Positions 34,170-45,500 of a stretch of DNA of 64,000 nt are shown here, piece by piece (position 1 is the stretch's first letter; each line of letters starts with the position of its first letter). The position numbers were made by a program, and so were the translations under genes. The notes beneath the pieces were generated by a model, which worked only from the letters and a program-made list of their open reading frames with translations, was not told the DNA's origin and did not search any database. This DNA comes from Drechmeria coniospora (Eukaryota > Ascomycota > Sordariomycetes > Hypocreales > Ophiocordycipitaceae), in NCBI RefSeq assembly GCF_001625195.1, contig NC_054391.1, positions 9,314,552 to 9,378,551 on the forward strand, written 5' to 3'.

Positions 34170-34632
34170 TACGGGGCGGCGCCGTAGGGACAGGGGCCGC
34201 AAGTTTGGTGATGTTCAACGATCCTTGTCTCCTCCACTAATAATGTGCAAATGTCAACCGTGTTCTTAGTACCAGGGACAGGCAGCAAGCCCTTTGATAC
34301 GCCAATGTCGCCTTCGTCCGCCGCAAGGAACACTGGTACGGATATGCTCGACGAACTTTGCCTCCTTGAATCATCTTCGGTCTTGCGCAAATTCATCGGC
34401 ATCGTCCACCGGGCAGTGCAATGGTTCCTCTTGCAGCCTGTCAACAGAGTCGCCCGAACTGGCGCGCAATTGAAGCGTCATGCAATGCTGAAGCGTCGGG
34501 GGATGCCGCAAGCTGCTTTCGAAATTCCAAAAACTTGCCGTCGCCGAACTCATCATGGCTGCCTGTGCCCCGTCGTCCCGCCGAGACTGACAAAAGCAGA
34601 CATGTGACGGAGAGAGCCGAGGAGGGTCGCAT
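34170..34632 (-). pseudogene. Decayed, truncated paralogue of the secreted-protein gene at 32438-31136
   Basis: The ATG at 34632 opens MRPSSALSVTCLLLSVSAGRR, matching the start of the intact gene. The match resumes in another frame after about 60 codons (SGDSVDRLQEEPLHCPVDDA against the intact DDSVDRLREESLHCPMDDA), so at least one frameshift lies between. A TCG serine codon of the intact copy corresponds to TGA here. No counterpart of exons 2 and 3 is visible downstream. Similarity extends upstream into the promoter (about 34735-34855 against 32540-32680), so the duplication covered more than the coding sequence. The copies are head-to-tail, about 2.2 kb apart. Confidence 0.75.
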
Positions 34633-34908
34633 CCTGTAAACGTGTCTGGAAAGGTGGCTTGGATCGACCTTTGTGTAGCGTGCAGCAGGTGCCCTGTCCT
34701 TTGGCCATTCGTTTGCTTTTGCCTTTTATCCTATCCGCCGTCCGTGGTGGGTGGCCAGGGGTCTATGGTAGGGAGAAACTTGCACCTGCACCTGCCGTCC
34801 TTTACAGACGCGTCGTCGATGGTGATTCATGCGGAGATGGAGGGTCGTGAAGCGATGCAAAGGTGGTAATTGCTTCCTGCATTCATGCACCAGCAGCGCA
34901 GCACTAAC

Positions 34909-35053
34909 TAGACTAGGATCACGTGATCGTGCTCCACACCATCACGGAGATAAAAGTGGCCGCCCAGGGACAGCCTCTTTTCCCTCCTTTCGTACCAAAT
35001 TGAATCCATTGAAAGACATCTCTTGTTACCAGTTTCCCCCAGAACCGAACCAA
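34909..35053. mobile_element. Retroelement fragment shared with 60284-60433
   Basis: This 145-bp segment matches 60284-60433 closely, ending CCCCCAGAACCGAACCAA in both. The copy here keeps ATCACGTGATC where the other reads ATTACGTAATC, transitions on both strands. It is probably part of an LTR or untranslated region of an unidentified element. Confidence 0.6.
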
Positions 35054-35059
35054 CATGGC

Positions 35060-35965
35060 CCAAGTGCGTAACCCAACGAATTACGAACGACGTACGCTTG
35101 GGTGCCCAATAGTAGGTACACTTGATTAATCCTTAGGTACGGAGCACTAAACCAAGTACTCCGCCGCAATAAACGTCCAACGAAACACCCCCCTCCGAAG
35201 CCCACCCGCTGTCCCTTTCGCTTCCACAATTCTTTCTACTGGCCGTTGCGACATTGGCAGCGTCGGTACGACATGTCAGGTCCTCGACCTGGTGCCTAGA
35301 TTGCCAAGTACGCACGAGCTATGAAGACGCGCCGACGAATTCATGCGTTGGACGTCGCAGTGCTTTACGCCGTCACGTGCGGGGCCGAAACGCTCTGGGG
35401 GGTGTGACGCTGTGGAAGTCCATGTCCCTTGTTGCAGACGTCGGGAAGATGATGCTTGATCGGCGATGGAGGTACATGTGCAGTACAGTATGGAGTGCGG
35501 AGTGCTGTATGCAAGTGCTAGGTACCTACTAGGTACTAGGTACGGAGCATTTCCACTCAGAGGCACTTGAACAAGTACCCACCACCAAAGTACCTACGCG
35601 TACGTGCCCTATTCCGTGACAGCCTCGTAACCGGATGTCAAGGTGCCGACAGACTGTTAGAGCAGCGATCATGTAAAGCACCTTCGTTCTGGTCAGTAAT
35701 ATATAATGCAAACACAGTAGCTATACAAACATGACACGAGGCATTGTGTAGTGTTTAGTATAAGAGCCTGTGGAAGAACAAAAAGCTAGTACAATATGTA
35801 CAGAGTACAAACGGAATACTAGACAGTAAGGTACTATTACGCTAATATATATTGTTGCTCAACATATATTGCTATTCAACATACATTGCTACTCAACATA
35901 CATTGCTACTTAATATATACTGCTACTTATTATACATTGCTACTCGATGTATATTGTCGCTCAAC
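35060..35965. other. Transition from GC-rich to AT-rich sequence
   Basis: GTAC-rich words persist to about 35560. From about 35700 the composition becomes clearly AT-rich, with a short ATATATTG/ACATTGCTACT repeat (35850-35960). No gene is seen. Confidence 0.5.
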
Positions 35966-36545
35966 ATACTTCAAGGCAGCGATTGAGGCAGCGATTGAGG
36001 CAGTGATTGAGGCAGTAATTGAGGCACGATTGAGGCAGCGATTGAGGCAGTAATTGAGGCACGATTGAGGCAGCGATTAAGGCAGTGATTAAGGCACGAT
36101 TGAGGCAGCGACTGAGGCACGATTGAGGCAGTGATTGAGGCACGATTGAGGCAGTGATTGAGGCGCGATTGAGGCAGCGATTGAGGCAGTGATTGAGGCA
36201 GTGATTGAGGCACGATTGAGGCAGCGATTGAGGCAGTAATTGAGGCACGATTGAGGCAGTGATTGAGGCGCGATTGAGGCAGCGATTGAGGCAGTGATTG
36301 AGGCAGTGATTGAGGCACGATTGAGGCACGATTGAGGCAGCGATTGAGGCAGTAATTGAGGCACGATTGAGGCAGCGATTAAGGCAGTGATTAAGGCACG
36401 ATTGAGGCAGCGACTGAGGCACGATTGAGGCAGTGATTGAGGCACGATTGAGGCAGTGGTTGAGGCGCGATTGAGGCAGCGATTAAGGCATGATTGAGGC
36501 AGCGATTGAGGTACGATTGAGGCAGCGATTAAGGCAGATAGAGGT
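35966..36545. repeat. 11/12-bp satellite array at the compartment border
   Basis: About 50 copies alternate between 12-bp (GCAGCGATTGAG, GCAGTGATTGAG) and 11-bp (GCACGATTGAG) forms. A longer block is itself repeated (a stretch near 36029-36140 recurs near 36333-36440). The minus-strand frames read as Leu-Pro-Gln-Ser and Cys-Leu-Asn repeats, an artefact of the unit. Confidence 0.92.
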
Positions 36546-37049
36546 GCAACGAGAGTGGGTATTATTTACAGAGCGATCATTAGGTACGACAATATATTGA
36601 GAAGTAACAGCTGTTGGTTGTACAAATGACTGTTAACTGTGTACAAGACTGTTAACTGTATACAAGACTGTTAACTGTATATAAGACTGTCAAGTAATAA
36701 AATGGCTATTAGTATTGAAATATGTTATAATTACAACTATGTTGTATTTAAAATTAATTTAATTTAATAATAGGCTGTTTAATTAGTAAAAATATTTTTA
36801 GTTAAAATCAATAAGAACCAAAAAATACTGTTAATCCTTTACAGTCGGGTTTTTGTATAACCGGCTAGTAAGTCTACAATACAATAGTTTGCAAAGCACA
36901 GACTGGTAGAGTTGTTTCTTGGTTCTATTGCTACAATATGTCGCAAGCTATAGCACAAACCAGCCTTTAGCAGTACTTTAGTGCGCGAATTTAGGTATGA
37001 TAGTACCGAATAGCTGTGAAATGTCTTTGCATTTGATGCGCAAGAGGAG
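36546..37049. other. AT-rich sequence, nothing recognisable
   Basis: Very AT-rich. A 17-18-bp phrase (GACTGTTAACTGTATACAA) recurs three times near 36635-36690. There is a partial match to sequence beyond 62650 around CACTATCCCCTCCTCTTGCG (37035-37055, inverted). No gene is seen. Confidence 0.4.
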
Positions 37050-37759
37050 GGGATAGTGGAAGTGTATCGCACGGACTAGTGAATCAATTATACTGTTAGT
37101 AACAGCAATAAGGGGAGTGCCAGTTAGTAACTGGGCAAGAGTGCACAATTGGTAGTACCGAATTATACAAACGAATGCGATTTTTTCTTCTAGCTACAGT
37201 ACAGGAAAAGAGCGGCTATTTATGTCTACAGAACAATCCCCAATAACGGCTTAATCAGAGATTCCATCGTGGATCAAAGGCGCCATCGTACTATGGCTTA
37301 ATGGCTGAAACCATTATACAGTTGGATAACTGTTTCAGTCACTCGTTAGTTGACTGCTTCCGTTATAAGGTTGGATGGATTGTTTCAGTCATTAGCTTGG
37401 CTGATTCCATCACATAATGAATGGGTGGTCCGGCCCAAGTTAGTATTGTGGGCTGGCAAGCGCTAGTAGCGATTGGGAGAGCTGCAATTGTTGTTCCGAT
37501 CAATTGGCTCCAAAGGTCGACTGGCTACTACGTATACAAGTTGTATTGTAGTAGTGAGTTGGCCGGCAGTAGTACTGCCGTCAGTCGCTCCGAGTTGTAG
37601 TTCGGAGAAGCAGTATGTTGTATACTATTAGTCAACTCGATATGCTTACTAATACTCGCAGTATAGTATAGCATCTTTACTAGTAGTAGTACTGCTAGTA
37701 ACAATAGGATAGTATCCTATTTGGGTAGTCTTACTAGTATAAATACTAGTATTTTAACA
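37050..37759 (-). mobile_element. Long LTR copy (minus orientation), degenerate
   Basis: Read on the minus strand it starts TGTTAAAATACTAG at 37759. It is an inverted match to 62030-62720 over several hundred bases, including the GTAGCTAGAAGAAA and CCCAGTTACTAACTGG regions. Many differences are transitions. No coding sequence is attached here. Confidence 0.65.
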
Positions 37760-37972
37760 GTAGCTACAGTAGCCCCAGTCCTACATTTTAGTAACGTACT
37801 AGCTATCTATTAGAGATATATTACGGATAGAGATACTTAGTACCAAATGCAAGAGCATCTAAGTAATAGGACAAACCAGAAATACAGGAAGGCTAAAAAC
37901 CTACCATTACGGTATAATAAAGCTATATATAATTGGTGCCTTAATTGGAAGCAAATGGGAAAGTAATGTAAA

Positions 37973-38155
37973 ATGCAAACTGGTACTAGAGATTGGACTA
38001 GGGAAGAAATAATAGTATATATTGATTGGGATAAGGCTAAAAACGACCGTCTCGATAATAAGTTAGCTGATGTAATTTTTGTACAGCCTCTTCCAACAAG
38101 GCGGGGTATTGATGGAATTTGGAGAGATATTAAGAAAGATATTAAGGAACAATAA
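37973..38155 (+). CDS. Short hypothetical open frame (60 codons)
   Basis: It reads with an acidic/basic mix (DWTREEIIVYIDWDKAKND ... RRGIDGIWRDIKKDIKEQ) that looks like a real protein segment and not random AT-rich sequence. It may be a relic of a fungal multicopy gene or part of a transposon-borne gene. Coding-like sequence without clear stops seems to extend upstream (about 37850), out of frame. I do not recognise a family. Confidence 0.25.
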   Translation: MQTGTRDWTREEIIVYIDWDKAKNDRLDNKLADVIFVQPLPTRRGIDGIWRDIKKDIKEQ

Positions 38156-39181
38156 GAATTATACTCAAGATAATTACTTGTATCTTTTTGTACTGTATTA
38201 GCGCTAAGAATTTATAGCGGGGCGTTGTAGGGCGCTAGGCGAAAAATCGTGTGAATAGAAGAAATGGTTCGTATAATTATGAATACTCTTTTTTCCCGGC
38301 CCGCGGCCGCGCCGTGGCGAAAAGCCGTACTACATAACAGCTAGGCAACATTCGACTCGGAGACCCAAGCAAGCAGGAGTGACTGAAAGACATTCTTGTC
38401 GAACTAGTCTTTTAGCTGGTTTATGAAGGCTTGTTCTTTTCCGTTATTTGCATCGAGTTAAAAAAATTAAGCGATAGTACGTTTCTTAGTCGTGGAACCC
38501 CTTCGAAAGTCGGTTTCCCGACGGACCAGAAATGTTGTGGGCATCATATAAACGACGCTCAATATTCGTGGTCCCCTTCGTGGCAAAACTCGTGGGTCCC
38601 TGCGGCGATCTTTTCGGCAAACACCTTTCGCACACCCACAAACTATTGGCTTCGTTATTCTGATGCTCAATGTCGAACCTAAAGCTCTAAATCCACGATT
38701 TTAAGCTTGCCGGCGCGTTGTAACTTGGTATAGCCGCGGAAGTGGTGCTACAGAAAAGCATCCCACGGAAGGTTGGAGGGGGGGTCTGCATACGGCAGGG
38801 AATTAGTGGAATTCCTTACCGCAAATGAAGATGATGGTATATTTGAAGAGGTTTTGACCACGTGGGCAATATGCATTACCCCTTTTCCCAACTGTTGTAG
38901 TCCGATGCCAAATTCAACTTCATGTTAAAAGAGCAGGGGACCCGTACTGAATCTCATTTACCCCTGAGCTGCTTATGTTACGGTGCCTTCGTTTTCGACG
39001 ATCTTTAATACTATGTCACCTACTTCGTACCCTATATTTTAACCATCAACGATAATTCCGTCAATTAACTGAAGGGTGAAATTGAATTGCCGGCCTATTC
39101 AGTAGACAGGCGATTGCGTTAATTGAGTTGACGGTTGCGCAACCGAATTGCGCAACCGATTGCCCGGATTGAATGCTATGA

Positions 39182-39454
39182 ATGGTTTGCCAGCCTGATA
39201 CAGCCTGTATCCGTCATATTGATATTCGGTATAAATGGGTACTCCACCGTACTGCAAAGGGTTACTTAAACCTCTATCTTGATACTCAACAAATGATTGA
39301 AGACGGGCTAATTAAACCACTCCAAAAGACAAACCACGAGCGGTTTATTCACCACCGACGAGCCATAGTCCGGACAAAAGGGCAAAGGTCGGCCACAAGG
39401 CTATCCTTTATCATAAAAATATTCACGACAATCTCAAGGCAAATCAGCGATTAA
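39182..39454 (+). pseudogene. Ty1/copia retrotransposon fragment (end of RNase H)
   Basis: The segment RHIDIRYKWVLHRTAKGYLN followed by a short stretch ending IEDGLIKPL matches the C terminus of copia-type RNase H (KHIDIRYHW ... ADGLTKPL). Only about 45 codons are recognisable. An in-frame TGA directly precedes the ATG and the rest of pol is missing, so this is a remnant. Confidence 0.7.
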
Positions 39455-39551
39455 AGTTAACAGTCTAACTAACAGGGACTTCTTAGATTACCACCAGGGA
39501 CTTCTCAGATTCGTCAATGTATTATTAATACCCGGTCATTCATACATGCTA

Positions 39552-42500
39552 CTACCCAAAAACGCATTCCCTTGGATAAACTTGCCCTGTAAAATCGCTG
39601 ACTCCTGTGCTCGCCCCTGGCACCTGAATTGTAAAGGTAAAGGACGATGGCCCATGATAGTTGCCTGCGACAATCCGAATAGGATAAAAAACATCTTTGA
39701 TCAAGTTGAAATTAGCGCATTGGTAGTTATTGCCATAAAAGCTTTGGGAATATAAGCCAAGAAGCGGAGGAACAGTAGGGTCTATTTCCCCTGTTGTGCA
39801 GTTGAATGCAACTTGGCTTCCAAAAAAAACGTCAGCTTCATTGTCAGCTGTAGTGCAAATGGTATATGATCCAGTGGCTGGAGCTTTATAATAACCCCCA
39901 TACACTACAGTAAAGTTATTTGCATTAACCAAGACACCGCCATTCGTAAGCCTATTCCAACCATTATAGTATACATACTGAGGTCGAGACGGATCTAAGA
40001 TCATAGGGCTCTGTTGTACATTATACGAGTTAATGTTCCCAGGGTATCCAACATATGACGTATAACCAGACGCAAGAATTGGTAAATTTGAAGTAATGTA
40101 ATAGTTTGGTGAAATAAAGCCAGTTGAAAACCCATTTAAATAAACATTACTATAACTATCAATATTAAGACCCGCCGATGCGTTTTGGCAGGAGACTATA
40201 GCTGTCGGTAAAGCAGTACATGAAGGCGGTTGAGTAGGGCGGGACCAAGTTTCAGTAACAACAACACTTGTCGTGCATGGATGTATGCAATTATTCGGTG
40301 GGGTAAAGGTTTGCGTGCCAGCTGTAAAACCAGTAGTTGTTGTTGTTATAATGGTATCCGCGGGAACGCATTCCCTTGGATAAACTTGCCCTGTAAAATC
40401 ACTAACCCCTGTGCTCGCTCCTGGCACCTGAATTGTAAAGGTGAAGGACGACGGCCCATGATAGTTGCCTGCGACAATCCGAATAGGATAAAAAACATCT
40501 TTGATTAAGTTGAAATTAGCGCATTGGTAGTCATTGCCATAAAAGCTTTGAGAATATAAGCCAAGAAGCGGAGGAACAGTAGGGTCTATTTCCCCTGTTG
40601 TGCAGTTGAATGCAACTTGGCTTCCAAAAAAAACGTCAGCTTCATTATCAGCTGTAGTGCAAATTGTATATGATCCAGTGGCTGGAGCTTTATAATAACC
40701 CCCATACACTACAGTAAAGTTATTTGCATTAACCAAGACACCGCCATTCGTAAGCCTATTCCAACCATTATAGTATACATATTGAGGTCGAGAGGGATCT
40801 AAGATCATAGGGCCCTGTTGTACATTATACGAGTTAATGTTCCCAGGGTATCCAACATATGACGTATAACCAGACGCAAGAATTGGTAAATTTGAAGTAA
40901 TGTAATAGTTTGGTGAAATATGGCCAGTTGAAAACCCATCTAAATAAACATTACTATAACTCTCAACATTAAGACCCACCGATCCGTTTTGGCAGGAGAT
41001 TATAGCTGTCGGTAAAGCAGTACATGAAGGCGGTTGAGTAGGGCGGGACCAAGTTTCAGTAACAACAACACTTGTCGTGCATGGATGTATGCAATTATTC
41101 GGTGGAATAAAGGTTTGCGTGCCAGGTATAAAATCAGTAGTTGTGATTGTTATAATGGTATCCGCGGGAACAGTTACAACTAATATTGTAGTGGTGCATG
41201 GATGTATACAATTAGAGGCTGGCGGAATAGTGGATGTGATAGCAACCTGGCCGGGAACCGTACTTGTAACAGCTACGTCCGACGGGACTGTAACAACTAC
41301 TATACTTGTAGTGCACGGATGAGTACAATTAGAGGCTGGCGGAATAGTGGATCTGGTAGCAACCTGGCCGGAAACCGTTCTTGTTACAGCAACGTCCGAC
41401 GGGACTGTAACAACTACTATACTTGTAGTGCACGGATGAGTACAATTAGAGGCTGGCTGAATAGTGGATGTGACAGCAACCTGGCCGGGAACCGTACTTG
41501 TAACAGCTACGTCCGACGGGACTGTAACAACTACTATACTTGTAGTGCACGGATGAGTACAATTAGAGGCTGGCGGAATAGTGGATCTGGTAGCAACCTG
41601 GCCGGAAACCGTACTTGTTACAGCAACGTCCAACGGGACTGTTACCACAACTACACTTGTCGTACAAGGATGAGTGCAATTTGGTACTGGCGCATTAGTT
41701 ATTGTAGTAGCTACCTGACCAGGAATAGTTGACGTAACAACAACATCCGGAACTGTTAGCACAACAACAGTTGTTGTACAAGGATGTATACAGCCCGTAA
41801 CAGGAATCATGGTCGAAGTACCAGGAACAGAGCCAGAAATAGTAGTTGTAATAATAGTATCCTGGAATGGTGTAGTAATAATAACACTTGTAGTACAGCT
41901 TGTAATACACCCTAACAGTGGCGGGATCGTTGTGGTACCAGCAACTGATCCTGGGGTCAAAATTGTTGTTATGACACCTGGTTGGGTTATAACGACACTC
42001 GTAACACAGTTCGATATACAATTTGATGGTGGTGGAATTGTAGTTGTACCAGCCACTGGTCCAGGTGTTATTACAGTTGTAATGCCACCGGTGGGCGTAG
42101 TAATGATAATACTTGTTACGCAATTCGACGTACAGCCAGGAGGCGGTGGAATGGTGCTAGTTCCAGCTACTGAACCTGGAGTAGAAATGGTAACAATAGC
42201 AGCGGTTTGAGTTACAGAAAATGCCGACGATGGTACTACAACGATAACAGTACCGACGGCATCAGTTCCACTAGGCGGTAAAGTAGTAAATGATGTTTGC
42301 AATCCTGTACCCGTACTGGTCATTGTAGTATACGGACCAGTAAATGTCGACGATGGCACTACAACAATAATAGTACCGACGGTATTAGTTCCACTTGGCG
42401 GTAAAGTGGTAAATGAGGTTGTTAATCCCGTACCGGTACTGGTTGTTGTAGTATACGGCCCAGTAAATGTCGACGATGGCACTACAACAATGACAGTACC

Positions 42501-45500
42501 GATTGTATTAGTTCCACTTGGCGGTAAAGTGGTAAATGAGGTTGTCAATCCCGTACCGGTACTGGTTGTTGTAGTATACGGCCCAGTAAATGCCGACGAT
42601 GGCACTACAACAATGACAGTACCGATTGTATTAGTTCCACTTGGCGGTAAAGTGGTAAATGAGGTTGTCAATCCCGTACCGGTACTGGTCATTGTAGTAT
42701 ACGGTCCAGTAAATGTCGACGATGGCACTACCACAATGACAGTACCGACGGTATCAGTTCCACTTGGCCGTAAAGTAGCAAATGAGGTTGTCGATCCCGT
42801 ACCCGTGCCGGTACTGGTTGTTGTAGTATACGGCCCAGTAAATGTTAAGGATGGTACTACAACAATAACAGTACCTACAGTATTAGTTCCACTTGGCTGT
42901 AAAGTGGCAAATGAGGTTGTCAATCCCGTACCAGTACTGGTTGTTGTAGTATACGGCCCAGTAAATGTCGACGATGGCACTACAACAATGACAGTACCGA
43001 TGGAATTAGTTCCACTTGGCGGTAAAGTGGCAAATGAGGTTGTTAATTCCGTACCGGTACTGGTTGTTGTAGTATACGGCCCAGTAAATGTTGAAGATGG
43101 CACTACAACAATGACAGTACCGATTGTATTAGTTCCACTTGGCGGTAAAGTGGTCAATGAGGTTGTTAATCCCGTACCGGTACTGGTTGTTGTAGTATAC
43201 GGCCCAGTAAATGTCGACGATGGCACTACAACAATGACAGTACCGATTGTATTAGTTCCACTTGGCGGTAAAGTGGCAAGTGAGGTTGATAATACCGTAC
43301 CGGTACTAGTTGTTGTAGTATACGGCCCAGTAAATGTCGACGATGGTACTACAACAATAACAGTACCGACTGTATTAGTTCCACTTGGCGGTAAAGTAGC
43401 AAATGAGGTTGTTAATCCCGTACCGGTACTGGTCATTGTAGAATACGGTCCAGTAAATATCGACGATGGCACTACCACAATGACAGTACCGACGGTATCA
43501 GTTCCACTTGGCCGTAAAGTAGCAAATGAGGTTGTCGATCCCGTACCCGTGCCGGTGCTGGTTGTTGTAGTATACGGCCCAGTAAATGTCGACGATGGTA
43601 CTACAACAATGACAGTACCAACAGTATTAGTTCCACTTGGCGGTAAAGTAGCAAGTGAGGTTGATAATACCGTACCGGTACTAGTTGTTGTAGTATACGG
43701 CCCAGTAAATGTCGACGATGGTACTACAACAATGACAGTACCGACAGTATTAGTTCCACTTGGCGGTAAAGTAGCAAATGAGGTTGTCAATCCCGTACCG
43801 GTACTGGATGTTGTAGTATACGGCCCAGTAAATGTCGACGTTGGTACTACAACAATGACAGTACCGATTGTATTAGTTCCACTTGGCGGTAAAGTGGCAA
43901 ATGAGGTTGTTAATCCCGTACCGGTACTAGTTGTTGTAGTATACGGCCCAGTAAATATCGACGATGGCACTACAACAATGACAGTACCGATTGTATTAGT
44001 TCCACTTGGCGGTAAAGTGACAAATGAGGTTGTTAATCCCGTACCGGTACTAGTTGTTGTAGTATACGGCCCAGTAAATGTCGACGATGGTACTACAACA
44101 ATGACAGTACCGACTGTATTAGTTCCACTTGGCGGTAAAGTAGCAAATGAGTTTGTTAATCCTGTACCGGTACTAGTTGTTGTAGTATACGGCCCAGTAA
44201 ATATCGACGATGGTACTACAACAATGACAGTACCGACTGTATTAGTTCCATTTGGCGGTAAAGTAGCAAATGAGGTTGTCAATCCCGTGCCGGTACTGGT
44301 TGTTGTAGTATACGGTCCAGTAAATGCCGACGAAGGCACTACAACAATAACAGTACCGACAGTATTAGTTCCACTTGGCGGTAAAGTGGCAAATGAGTTT
44401 GTTAATTCCGTGCCGGTACTGGTTGTTGTAGTATACGGCCCAGTAAATGTTGACGAAGGTACTACAACAATGACAGTACCGATTGTATTAGTTCCACTTG
44501 GCGGTAAAGTGGTAAATGAAGTTGTTAATACCGTACCGGTACTAGTTGTTGTAGTATACGGCCCAGTAAATGTTGACGAAGGCACTACAACAATGACAGT
44601 ACCGATTGTATTAGTTCCACTTGGCGGTAAAGTGGCAAATGAGGTTGTCAATCCCGTACCGGTACTGGTTGTTGTAGTATACGGTCCGGTAAATACCGAC
44701 GAAGGCACTACAACAATGACAGTACCGATTGTATTAGTTCCACTTGGCGGTAAAGTGGTAAATGAAGTTGTTAATACCTGTACCGGTACTAGTTGTTGTA
44801 GTATACGGCCCAGTAAATGTTGACGAAGGCACTACAACAATGACAGTACCGATTGTATTAGTTCCACTTGGCGGTAAAGTGGCAAATGAGGTTGTCAATC
44901 CCGTACCGGTACTGGTTGTTGTAGTATACGGTCCGGTAAATACCGACGAAGGCACTACAACAATAACAGTACCGATTGTATTAGTTCCACTTGGCGGTAA
45001 AGTGGCAAATGAGGTTCTCAATCCAGTACCGGTACTGGTTGTTGTAGTATACGGTCCAATAAATGTTGACGATGGCACTACGATAATAACAGTACCGATT
45101 GTATTAGTTCCACTTGGCGGTAAAGTAGCAAATGAGGTTGTTAATCCCGTACCGGTACTGGTTGTTGTAGTATACGGCCCAGTAAATGCCGACGATGGCA
45201 CTACAATAATAACAGTACCGATTGTATTAGTTCCACTTGGCGGTAAAGTAGCAAATGAGGTTGTTAATCCCGTACCGGTACTGGTTGTTGTAGTATACGG
45301 CCCAGTAAATGCCGACGATGGTACTACAACGATAACAGTACCAACTGTATTAGTTCCAGTTGGCGGTAAAGTGGTAAATAAGGCTGTTAATCCCGTACCG
45401 GTACTGGTTATTGTAGTATACGGCCCAGTAAATGTCGACGATGGTACTACAACGATAACAGTACCGACTGTATTTGTTCCACTTGGCGGTAAAGTGGCAA

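Noticed and set aside
35961..36445. Minus-strand Pro-Gln-Ser-Leu / Cys-Leu-Asn-His repeat frames
   Set aside because: They are artefacts of the 11/12-bp satellite; three frames are open at once with equivalent repeats.
42406..44823. Plus-strand Val/Pro-rich repeat protein as the real gene instead of adhesin A
   Set aside because: The minus strand has a signal peptide, an intron shared with gene B, Cys repeats and GLEYA domains in continuity. The plus strand has none.
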